This document shows, in pieces, positions 1 through 5,526 of a stretch of 5,526 nt of DNA. Under the pieces are notes generated by a model. It had not been told where the DNA came from and did no database searches. It was given only the letters and a program-made list of their open reading frames with translations. Position 1 is the first letter of the stretch, and every line of letters starts with the position of its first letter. The DNA lies in NCBI GenBank assembly GCA_007132395.1, contig SLOR01000269.1, positions 1 to 5,526 on the forward strand, given 5' to 3'. Origin of the DNA: Bacteroidales bacterium. GTDB taxonomy: Bacteria > Bacteroidota > Bacteroidia > Bacteroidales > UBA7960. Both the position numbers and the translations under genes were made by a program.

Positions 1-184
1 AAAAATTCTCAAAGGCAGATGGGGTGCTTATCTGTGGGCTGACGGCGAAAACTACAAGCTTCCAAAAGACAAAGACCCCAACGAATTCACCCTGGAAGAA
101 TGCTTAAAAATTGTAAAAGAAGGAACCTCTACTAAAAAAACACGTACAACACGAAAAAAGGCAACACCACGCAAGAAAAAATAA
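1..184 (+). CDS. topA: DNA topoisomerase I, C-terminal end (partial, 5' end outside window)
   Basis: This is the last 60 codons of a gene that begins before the window. The frame starts at base 2 and stops with TAA at 182-184. The peptide opens ILKGRWGAYLWADGENYKLP and continues into KDPNEFTLEECLKIVKEG. This matches the small C-terminal repeat module of Bacteroidota type IA topoisomerases (a GRWGxY strand, a NYKLPK strand, then a DPxEFTLEEC helix). The protein ends in a Lys/Arg/Thr-rich basic tail of about 17 residues, which in this family probably adds non-specific DNA contact. The enzyme relaxes negative supercoils, but the catalytic toprim and tyrosine domains are not in view, so the name rests on the tail module and on context. 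I recall topA commonly sitting upstream of the gldK/porK region in this phylum. The next gene starts only 7 bp downstream, so the two are probably co-transcribed. Confidence 0.73.
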   Translation, partial: KILKGRWGAYLWADGENYKLPKDKDPNEFTLEECLKIVKEGTSTKKTRTTRKKATPRKKK

Positions 185-191
185 ATCCTTA

Positions 192-1382
192 ATGCTACCT
201 ATGGAAATTGCTGACTTTTTCGTGCCTGTTGAAACGCAGAAACTTATTATACCGCAAAAGTCCCACCCTTTATTGCTGGGCAATATTATTCATACATGGG
301 AATCCGGAGAATCCTTCCCCGACCTCGATGGGGTACAAATCGCCATTCTTGGCGTAAAGGAAGACCGCAATGCACCCAACAATCAGGGCTGTGCTTTTGC
401 TCCCGATTATGTAAGAAAATATCTTTATAACCTGTTCCAGGGGCCGTTTGAACTCAAGCTGGCCGACCTGGGAAACATAAAGCAGGGCGAAACAACAGAG
501 GACACCTACTTCGCTGTAAAGACTGTGGTAGCCAATCTGCTGGAGCGTAAAATTGTGCCCATAATTCTTGGCGGAAGCCAGGATATTTCCTATGCCAACT
601 ACCGCGCTTACGAATCCCTGGGGCAAATCATCAATATCGTTTCCGTAGATGCAGCTTTCGACCTGGGACTTAATGAAGACAAGATTACCCATCAAAACTA
701 TCTGAATAAAATTCTTACCCATCAGCCCAACTTCCTGTTCAACTATACCAACATAGGTTACCAGACCTACTTCGTGGATCAGGATGCCGTGGAGCTGATG
801 AATAAACTGTATTTCGATATTTACCGCCTCGGGCTTGTACGCAACAAGCTGGAAGAGGCCGAGCCCATCGTGCGCAATGCCGATATGCTCAGTTTCGACA
901 TGAGCAGCATTCGCCAGTCGGATGCGCCGGGCAATGCCAATGCTTCGCCTAATGGTTTTTATGGCGAAGAAGCCTGCCAGATTATCCGGTACGCAGGGCT
1001 CAGCGACAAGCTTTCCTCAATCGGGTTTTACGAACTCAACCCGGCTTTCGACAATGGAGAGCAAACAGCCCACCTTGTAGCACAAATGATATGGTATTTC
1101 TTTGAAGGATTTTACAACCGCAAGAACGACTTCCCTGATCGCACCCGTAAGGATAGTGGCGCATATATTAAATATGTAGTATCAATGAAAGAGTTCAGGG
1201 ATGAAATCATCTTCTACAAAAGCAAGGTGAGCGACAGGTGGTGGATGGAAGTACCCTGCCAGGGATTACAAACCAAGTACGAGCGACAGTTCCTGGTACC
1301 CTGTTCCTATGCCGATTACCAGGCTGCATGCGAGGAAGAACTGCCGGAAAAGTGGTGGCAGGTTTACCAGAAATTCCTGTAA
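192..1382 (+). CDS. Arginase/formimidoylglutamase-family protein, probably not a standard Mn-hydrolase
   Basis: The protein has 396 residues, or 393 if the second in-frame ATG at 201 (MEIADFFVPV) is used; 201 looks like the more natural start, and neither has a clear ribosome site. The arginase-fold landmarks occur in order: GVKEDRN with AFAPDYVRKYL (54-78), IILGGSQD (124-131), VSVDAAFD (150-157) and LSFDMSSIRQSDAPG (233-247). Family enzymes bind two Mn ions through GGxH, DxHxD and SxDxD. Here those ligands read Gln130, Asp153/Ala155/Asp157 and Asp236/Ser238, so three of six are replaced and ordinary guanidine hydrolysis is doubtful. A C-terminal stretch from about 313 to 396 extends beyond the usual arginase core of about 300 residues and contains two Trp-Trp pairs (350-351 and 388-389). 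No signal peptide is visible, so it should be cytoplasmic. Databases would probably label it formimidoylglutamase (HutG), but no histidine-degradation genes are nearby. Family membership is firm; function is unknown. Confidence 0.85.
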   Translation: MLPMEIADFFVPVETQKLIIPQKSHPLLLGNIIHTWESGESFPDLDGVQIAILGVKEDRNAPNNQGCAFAPDYVRKYLYNLFQGPFELKLADLGNIKQGETTEDTYFAVKTVVANLLERKIVPIILGGSQDISYANYRAYESLGQIINIVSVDAAFDLGLNEDKITHQNYLNKILTHQPNFLFNYTNIGYQTYFVDQDAVELMNKLYFDIYRLGLVRNKLEEAEPIVRNADMLSFDMSSIRQSDAPGNANASPNGFYGEEACQIIRYAGLSDKLSSIGFYELNPAFDNGEQTAHLVAQMIWYFFEGFYNRKNDFPDRTRKDSGAYIKYVVSMKEFRDEIIFYKSKVSDRWWMEVPCQGLQTKYERQFLVPCSYADYQAACEEELPEKWWQVYQKFL

Positions 1383-1458
1383 GGTGTTTTCTTAAAAGGG
1401 TTACGAAATAGGTCAGATACGCATTAAAACATATTTTTCTAACATATATTCAAATCAC

Positions 1459-1488
1459 TTTGTATTTAATATAAAAATTGTACTTTTA
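1459..1488 (+). promoter_or_regulatory. Candidate Bacteroidota promoter, distal
   Basis: TTTG at 1459-1462 is followed after 18 nt by TACTTTTA at 1481-1488. The primary sigma consensus in this phylum is TTTG or TTG at about -33 and TAnnTTTG at -7, with a spacer near 19-21. The last base of the -7 box differs (A for G) and the spacer is slightly short. A start near 1494 would leave a leader of about 315 nt before porP. Confidence 0.4.
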
Positions 1489-1575
1489 GCCCTGAAATAT
1501 ACATCATGCCCTCTCTGTGATTTCTTCGGTTAGAAAACAAGTATAATTACGGATAGGTGTATTTTAGCAAGTTCC

Positions 1576-1583
1576 TATATTTG
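1576..1583 (+). promoter_or_regulatory. Perfect TAnnTTTG -7 box without a clear -33 element
   Basis: TATATTTG is an exact match to the Bacteroidota -7 consensus. I see no TTG about 19-21 nt upstream (around 1552-1557), so this is either a weak or activator-dependent promoter or a chance match in AT-rich DNA. Confidence 0.25.
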
Positions 1584-1612
1584 TGCTGGTTAATGAACAG
1601 TTGTTCGATTTT

Positions 1613-1626
1613 TAATCAACTGATTA
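1613..1626. repeat. 14-bp near-perfect palindrome TAATCA-AC-TGATTA
   Basis: Two 6-bp arms are exact reverse complements around a 2-bp centre. The centre is too tight for a stable RNA hairpin, so if functional it would be a dimeric protein-binding site. It lies about 50 bp upstream of the proximal promoter's -33 element, a plausible activator position. Short palindromes also arise by chance in AT-rich DNA. Confidence 0.2.
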
Positions 1627-1673
1627 CCAGCCAGCTCTTTGAAATCATGGTCTCTTTAATTATTAACAGCACA

Positions 1674-1703
1674 TTGTTGATAAAAAAAATTGTTGTAATT
1701 TTA
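1674..1703 (+). promoter_or_regulatory. Candidate Bacteroidota promoter, proximal to porP
   Basis: TTG at 1674-1676 is followed after exactly 19 nt by TAATTTTA at 1696-1703. Spacing fits the phylum consensus, and the -7 box differs only in its last base. Transcription would begin near 1709-1712, giving a porP leader of about 100 nt. With its fitting spacer and closest position, this is my preferred promoter for porP and the downstream por genes. Confidence 0.45.
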
Positions 1704-1808
1704 CCCCCCTGAAAAAAGCCTTTAATGTGGGAAAAAAAGCAGTTGTATTCAATTTTTTGAACATCTCTGCGTTTGTGAATTGAGTTTGTATTTAAATCCG
1801 GTTTTTCA

Positions 1809-2765
1809 ATGAAGAAATTCATCATCGCCTTGTGCATTGCAACAGCAAGCTTGCTTAGCAGTGAAAGTAAGGCGCAGCAGGAGGCTCAATTCAGTCACAA
1901 CATGTTTAACAACATGGGCATAAATCCTGGCTTCGCGGGTATCCGCACGGCCATTTGTGCCACAGCACTGGCTCGGCAGCAGTGGGTAGGTTTTAGTGAT
2001 GAAGAAGGTGCGAGGATGAATCCGGAAACCTACAGCTTTACTGTTGACGCTCCCATCCCTTTTTTAAAAGGAGGACTGGGTGTAGGGTTTCTGCAGGATC
2101 AACTGGGCTTTGAAACCTCACTGGCAGCCCGAATAGCTTATTCTTACCATCTTGATTTGGATTACGGTAAGATGGGAATAGGCGGTCAGATAGGTTTTCT
2201 TGACAAAAGGATTGATTTTTCAGGCTTTCGCCCCATCAACGACGGCGACCCGGCACTTAGCGGTGCAGCAGACGAATCGCGCATGTTCATTGACTTTGCC
2301 CTGGGTGTTTTTTACCAGATGGACGACAAGGCATGGGCCGGAATCTCGGTAAGCCAGCTTTCACAGCCCACACGCGAAATCGGCAATGCCGAATTCCAGC
2401 TGCGAAGGCATGTGTACCTCAGTGGAGGATACAATTTTTCTTTACCTGCTTATCCTATGTTTGAAGTAAGCCCATCGGCTCTTGTAAAAACAGATATGGC
2501 ATCAGTTCAGGCGGATATCAACGCTCTTATAACATACAATAAAAGATTCTGGGGTGGCGTTAGCTATAGGCTTCAGGATGCTGCTGTAATATTTCTGGGA
2601 CTCACATTCGAACAAATAAGCTTCGGATACTCCTACGACATTACCACTTCACCCCTGGGCAGAAGCGGAAGGAGTTACGGAAGCCATGAAATAATGTTAC
2701 AGTACTGTTTCAGCCTGGATATCGAAAGAATAAGGGAAACACACAGGAATGTAAGGTTTTTATAA
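1809..2765 (+). CDS. porP: Type IX secretion outer-membrane protein, PorP/SprF family
   Basis: The product has 318 residues. A type I signal peptide covers residues 1-22 (basic MKK, hydrophobic stretch, SKA cleavage before QQEAQFSH). The PorP/SprF signature follows directly: QFSHNMFNNMGINPGFAG (27-44, the family's NP-x-x-AG motif), then RQQWVGF (57-62). Alternating hydrophobic, glycine-rich strands such as GGLGVGFLQDQLGFETSL fit an outer-membrane beta-barrel of about 300 residues. The C-terminal hallmark SYDITTSPLG ... GSHEIMLQYCF (275-301) is present, and the protein ends RNVRFL. In P. gingivalis, PorP is essential for T9SS and is linked to PorE and the PorK/PorN ring; SprF in Flavobacterium serves SprB export. 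Position immediately before porK favours the PorP role over one of the many SprF paralogues. A gap of 99 bp separates it from porK with no terminator seen. The family is certain; the PorP orthology is inferred from context. Confidence 0.93.
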   Translation: MKKFIIALCIATASLLSSESKAQQEAQFSHNMFNNMGINPGFAGIRTAICATALARQQWVGFSDEEGARMNPETYSFTVDAPIPFLKGGLGVGFLQDQLGFETSLAARIAYSYHLDLDYGKMGIGGQIGFLDKRIDFSGFRPINDGDPALSGAADESRMFIDFALGVFYQMDDKAWAGISVSQLSQPTREIGNAEFQLRRHVYLSGGYNFSLPAYPMFEVSPSALVKTDMASVQADINALITYNKRFWGGVSYRLQDAAVIFLGLTFEQISFGYSYDITTSPLGRSGRSYGSHEIMLQYCFSLDIERIRETHRNVRFL

Positions 2766-2807
2766 TTAAATCATCAGAAATGTAACCTCTGCCTCAAGGC
2801 CGTCGTT

Positions 2808-2837
2808 AAACAAAGAAGGAAAATAAAAAACAAAGAA
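2808..2837 (+). repeat. Direct repeat of AAACAAAGAA, 20-bp period, before porK
   Basis: AAACAAAGAA occurs at 2808-2817 and again at 2828-2837, exactly two helical turns apart, in the purine-rich leader just upstream of porK. A small inverted repeat GCCTCAAGGC lies at 2791-2800. These could tune translation or bind a regulator, but low-complexity A-rich DNA makes such repeats by chance. Confidence 0.25.
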
Positions 2838-2864
2838 ATAGTGGTCATAAAATCAGGAATTAAC

Positions 2865-4163
2865 ATGAAAAGGTTATTGTTTATTGCTTCATTAGTTGTA
2901 ATTATAACCAGTTGTGATCGTTCAGGCCGCGGTCATTTAACCGGTGTACAAGATCGTCCGGACGGTGCATATGCCGATCCTCCGGGTATGGTATATATCC
3001 CTATGGGAAGTTTTAATATGGGCCCCTCCGACCAGGACATAGCATATTCACAAAATGCTATTACCAAAACAGTGTCGTTGCCCGCTTTCTACATGGACGA
3101 AACGGAAATTACCAATAACCAGTACCGCCAGTTTGTATATTGGGTGCGCGACTCGTTGGCCCATATGTTGCTTGCCGACATCAACGAAGACCACCTTATC
3201 CTGATGGATGAATTTGGCATGGACCTCGAACCGCCGCTTATCAACTGGCGTCAGCGTATTCGCTGGGATGGCGAAGAAGAACGTGAAGTGCTGGAAGAAC
3301 TCTTTCTTCCCGAGCACGAGCGTTTTTTCCGCAGAAGAGAGATTGACTCCCGTAAACTCATTTACAGATATCATATTATTGACCTGAACCGTGCGGCACG
3401 CCGTGATCAGAGAGATACCCCCCGTAACGAACTCGTTATGGAGTATGAAACGCATGTTTACCCCGATACCCTGGCCTGGATTCATGATTTCAGCTATGCT
3501 TACAACGAGCCCATGACACAGATGTATTTCTGGCATCCTACCTACGACCACTATCCGGTAGTTGGTGTCAACTGGTTGCAGGCAAGAGCATTTTCTATCT
3601 GGAGAACAAACTACCTCAACGCATACCTTACTACACGCGACAGACCTTTTGCCCAGGAATTCAGACTCCCCACGGAGGCTGAATGGGAATATGCAGCCCG
3701 CGGAGGCCTCGACCTGAACCCATACCCATGGGGCGGACCTTACACCCGTAATATGGACGGATGCTTCCTGGCAAACTTTAAACCCCTCAGAGGTAATTAC
3801 GTGGACGATGGAGGGTTCCAGACGGTTATCGTAGGACATTACCCCCCCAACGACTTCGGCCTGTACGATATGGCAGGAAACGTTTCGGAATGGACTATCA
3901 ACGCATGGGACGAATCATTCTACAACTTCGGTCATGATATGAATATGCACTATCACTACGAAGCACAGCCCGACGACCCCATTACCCTCAAGCGTAAAGC
4001 TATCAGAGGAGGTTCATGGAAAGATGTGGGCTTCATGCTGCAGGTAGGCACACGTGCCTATGAATACCAGGACACTGCAAAATCTTATATCGGTTTCCGT
4101 ACCGTACAAACCTATCCCGGCAGAGACAGGATGGATGGAAACAGAGCCTCCAACGTTTATTAA
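2865..4163 (+). CDS. porK: T9SS ring lipoprotein PorK/GldK (FGE/sulfatase-modifying fold)
   Basis: I choose the ATG at 2865 (432 residues) over the in-frame GTG at 2841, because it starts a clean lipoprotein signal, MKRLLFIASLVVIITSC, with lipobox ITSC and lipidated Cys17; CAGGAA lies a few bases upstream. The mature part has the formylglycine-generating-enzyme fold: GMVYIPMGSFNMG (41-53), FYMDETEITNNQYRQF (75-90), YPVVGVNWLQARAF (230-243), FRLPTEAEWEYAARGG (266-281), NDFGLYDMAGNVSEW (329-343), AIRGGSW (379-385) and YIGFRTV (408-414). The catalytic cysteines that active FGE enzymes carry after RGGS are absent (RGGSWKDVGFMLQVGTRAYE), so the role is structural. An acidic/basic insertion of about 130 residues (97-225) splits the domain and is typical of GldK. 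PorK is anchored in the outer membrane facing the periplasm, forms the large ring with PorN, and contacts the PorM tip. The porL gene follows after 62 bp. Confidence 0.95.
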   Translation: MKRLLFIASLVVIITSCDRSGRGHLTGVQDRPDGAYADPPGMVYIPMGSFNMGPSDQDIAYSQNAITKTVSLPAFYMDETEITNNQYRQFVYWVRDSLAHMLLADINEDHLILMDEFGMDLEPPLINWRQRIRWDGEEEREVLEELFLPEHERFFRRREIDSRKLIYRYHIIDLNRAARRDQRDTPRNELVMEYETHVYPDTLAWIHDFSYAYNEPMTQMYFWHPTYDHYPVVGVNWLQARAFSIWRTNYLNAYLTTRDRPFAQEFRLPTEAEWEYAARGGLDLNPYPWGGPYTRNMDGCFLANFKPLRGNYVDDGGFQTVIVGHYPPNDFGLYDMAGNVSEWTINAWDESFYNFGHDMNMHYHYEAQPDDPITLKRKAIRGGSWKDVGFMLQVGTRAYEYQDTAKSYIGFRTVQTYPGRDRMDGNRASNVY

Positions 4164-4225
4164 TAGCTAATATTAATACACTTTTAAAAAACCATTTTTT
4201 TTACGAATTACAATATTGAGAAACT

Positions 4226-5293
4226 ATGAAATTTGCGGAAACCAAGGCATTTAAGAATTTCATGTCAAAACTTTACGGATGGGGAGCAGCACTGGTTATT
4301 TTGGGTGCATTGTTCAAAATTCAGCACTATCCCGGTGCAGGTATCATGCTTGTAGTAGGATTGGGAACAGAAGCGATTATCTTTTTCTTCTCTGCTTTTG
4401 AAAAACCCCACGATGAACCCGACTGGACCCTGGTTTACCCCGAGTTGGCCGGTATCGACCCCGATGAAGATATGGGTGGCTCAAGAAACAGAGACCGCGC
4501 AGGCGTAAACCAGATTGCCGGCACTACCAATGTGCAAAGCATCTCGCTTTCTTCCAACCTTGACAAAATGCTGGAAGATGCCAATATAGGACCCGAGCTG
4601 ATAGAGAACCTCAGCAAAGGCTTGCGCAATCTCAGCGACAATGCCTCCAAGCTGGCAGAAATGTCTAACGCTGCTGTGGCAACACAAGGATATATCCAGA
4701 ATATGGAAGCTGCATCACAATCGGTACTTGAGCTGAGCCAGTCTTACAAAAACACCAATGAGTATCTCAAGCACGACCTTAGTCTTGCCGAGGAATATGC
4801 CAGCAGCATGCGCAATGCAGCAGGTTCTATGAACGAACTCAGCGAAACGTATAAGCAGACGGCCCACTCGGTGAAGGAAAATCTGCAAACCTCGCAGGAA
4901 TACAACGAAAGCATTAAAAACATTACCGGATACACCAATGAGTTGGCTGCCAACTACGGAAAGAGCTCCGAGTTGCTTGTAAAAACTGTGGAAGCGCTCG
5001 AGAATAGCACCTCACAGGGCACTACCTATGCCAGCCAAATGCAAAAAACTGCACAAAACCTGGAAGCACTCAATGCAGTGTACGAATTGCAGCTTCAGGC
5101 CTCCGATGCGCAATACCAGCATACCGGAAAAATGAAAGAAGCTATGGAAAACCTGGTAAGCAACCTCAACGAAACCGTGGGAAGCACCCAACAGTACAAA
5201 ACGGAAATGGCTTCGCTGACAAAAAACATTGCAGCACTCAACAACGTGTATGGTAATATGCTTACCGCAATGAATTTTAATGTCAACAAATAA
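4226..5293 (+). CDS. porL: T9SS/gliding motor stator protein PorL/GldL with extended cytoplasmic coiled coil
   Basis: The protein has 355 residues. Two inner-membrane helices lie at about 17-32 (YGWGAALVILGALFKI) and 37-58, joined by a tight HYPGAG turn. They are followed by the conserved DWTLVYPELAG (66-76), which marks GldL. Residues studied in Flavobacterium GldL are all present: Tyr17, Lys31 and His34 around helix 1, and Glu49 and Glu59 in and after helix 2. Glu49 is the buried acid of the proton path. Five PorL chains surround two PorM helices, and proton flow turns the complex. The remaining 280 residues are polar and helix-forming and lie in the cytoplasm; from residue 156 they contain a five-copy repeat (separate entry). 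As I recall, Flavobacterium GldL is about 215 residues and P. gingivalis PorL about 309, so this one is long. No Shine-Dalgarno sequence precedes the ATG, as is usual in this phylum. Confidence 0.95.
   Translation: MKFAETKAFKNFMSKLYGWGAALVILGALFKIQHYPGAGIMLVVGLGTEAIIFFFSAFEKPHDEPDWTLVYPELAGIDPDEDMGGSRNRDRAGVNQIAGTTNVQSISLSSNLDKMLEDANIGPELIENLSKGLRNLSDNASKLAEMSNAAVATQGYIQNMEAASQSVLELSQSYKNTNEYLKHDLSLAEEYASSMRNAAGSMNELSETYKQTAHSVKENLQTSQEYNESIKNITGYTNELAANYGKSSELLVKTVEALENSTSQGTTYASQMQKTAQNLEALNAVYELQLQASDAQYQHTGKMKEAMENLVSNLNETVGSTQQYKTEMASLTKNIAALNNVYGNMLTAMNFNVNK
4691..5251 (+). repeat. Five-copy protein repeat Y-x3-M-x9-L-x3-Y inside PorL
   Basis: Residues 156-342 of PorL contain five copies of a 19-residue motif starting at Tyr156, Tyr191, Tyr226, Tyr268 and Tyr324. 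In every copy Met (Ile in copy 3) lies at +4, Leu at +14 and a second Tyr at +18 (174, 209, 244, 286, 342). Start-to-start distances are 35, 35, 42 and 56 residues, all multiples of seven, so each motif sits at the same heptad phase of a continuous helix. Copies 1 and 2 are closest (SVLELSQSYK and SMNELSETYK). Copies 4 and 5 share a subtype ending ALNxVY, which I recall as the conserved end of GldL proteins. The pattern suggests growth of the tail by insertion of heptad-multiple units. Confidence 0.85.
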
Positions 5294-5371
5294 AAATGTT
5301 GCACAAAATGCTGATAGATTTTTTATCGGTAGTGAAATAAAAGATTCTAATAACCACAGGAAAAGAATAAT

Positions 5372-5526
5372 ATGGCAGGAGGCAAACAAACCCCGCGGCA
5401 AAAATTAATTGGTATGATGTACCTGGTGTTAACGGCCCTGCTGGCCCTTAACGTATCCGTAGAGGTACTTGATGCTTTTGTTCTTGTTGACGATGGGTTA
5501 CAGCAAACCAACGTGAATTTCGGACG
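5372..5526 (+). CDS. porM: T9SS/gliding motor shaft protein PorM/GldM, N-terminal 51 codons (3' end outside window)
   Basis: Translation from the ATG gives MAGGKQTPRQKLIGMMYLVL followed by TALLALNVSVEVLDAFVLVD, the near-invariant GldM start. It has a short basic cytoplasmic tail, one transmembrane helix at about residues 12-33, and the beginning of the periplasmic shaft. Arg9 and Tyr17, both important in the Flavobacterium motor, are at identical numbers; Arg9 is the partner of GldL Glu49. Full-length homologues have about 510-520 residues and form a dimer that spans the periplasm to the PorK/PorN ring. AGGAAAAG lies 5-12 bp upstream of the start, the clearest ribosome-site-like sequence in the window. 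The 78-bp spacer after porL has no strong terminator. Expected next gene: porN/gldN. Confidence 0.95.
   Translation, partial: MAGGKQTPRQKLIGMMYLVLTALLALNVSVEVLDAFVLVDDGLQQTNVNFG

Larger units (their letters stand above)
1383..1808 (+). other. AT-rich 426-bp intergenic region upstream of porP
   Basis: This is the only long gap in the window. It is clearly richer in A and T than the flanking genes, and I see no credible protein or tRNA in it. It contains three matches to Bacteroidota promoter elements and one short palindrome, all listed separately. No strong GC stem followed by a T run is visible after the stop at 1382, so termination of the upstream transcript is unresolved. The region most likely carries the promoter and a leader of about 100-300 nt for the por operon. 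Confidence 0.7.

Noticed and set aside
192..1382. Arginase-like gene as a decaying pseudogene
   Set aside because: The frame is intact over nearly 400 codons with coherent motifs; the metal-ligand changes look like divergence of a maintained protein and not loss by decay.
1616..1837. 73-codon open frame on the - strand across the porP start
   Set aside because: It lies in AT-rich noncoding DNA, overlaps the porP signal peptide, and its product has low-complexity Ile/Phe/Lys composition with no recognisable motif.
1809..1874. PorP as a lipoprotein through Cys9
   Set aside because: The bases encode IALC, with Leu at -1, which does not fit a lipobox, and a good type I cleavage site SKA/QQ follows at residue 22.
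2841..2864. GTG start for porK giving eight extra residues
   Set aside because: The extra MVIKSGIN would disrupt the N-terminus of a textbook lipoprotein signal that begins exactly at the ATG at 2865.
3048..3839. 263-codon open frame on the - strand inside porK
   Set aside because: It is a long antisense shadow of porK. The product matches no family I recognise, while the sense strand has a full set of FGE-fold and GldK motifs.
5311..5329. Hairpin between porL and porM as a terminator
   Set aside because: CTGATA/TATCGG makes only a 6-bp stem with a G-U pair and a 7-nt T-rich loop, and no T run follows; too weak, and termination here would cut off porM.

Overview
The window comes from a member of the phylum Bacteroidota. 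Its core is the start of the type IX secretion (T9SS) and gliding motor operon, which is restricted to that phylum. The upstream noncoding DNA also carries Bacteroidota-type promoter motifs (TTG/TTTG, then TAnnTTTR), and Shine-Dalgarno signals are weak or absent. The porP-porK-porL-porM order and the long PorL resemble Porphyromonas gingivalis and other Bacteroidales more than Flavobacterium. The class-level assignment is only an inference.

Layout: all genes lie on the + strand. Positions 1-184 are the 3' end of a gene read as topA (DNA topoisomerase I). After 7 bp comes an arginase/formimidoylglutamase-like gene (192-1382) that has lost three of the six classical metal ligands. An AT-rich gap of 426 bp (1383-1808) follows; it holds no credible gene but has two or three promoter candidates. 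Then come porP/sprF (1809-2765), porK/gldK (2865-4163), porL/gldL (4226-5293) and the first 51 codons of porM/gldM (5372 to the window edge). Spacers inside the por cluster are 99, 62 and 78 bp with no convincing terminator, so one transcript from the 1383-1808 region is likely.

How the genes work together: in the characterised systems, PorL/GldL and PorM/GldM form a proton-driven rotary motor in the inner membrane. PorM spans the periplasm to the PorK/PorN ring under the outer membrane, and PorP/SprF is an outer-membrane barrel associated with that side. The key motor residues are readable here: Glu49 in the second PorL helix, and Arg9 and Tyr17 of PorM.

No wholly new system is visible. The items most worth a second look are the probably non-catalytic arginase-like protein next to the T9SS operon, and a five-copy, heptad-phased tyrosine/methionine/leucine repeat in the cytoplasmic part of PorL.
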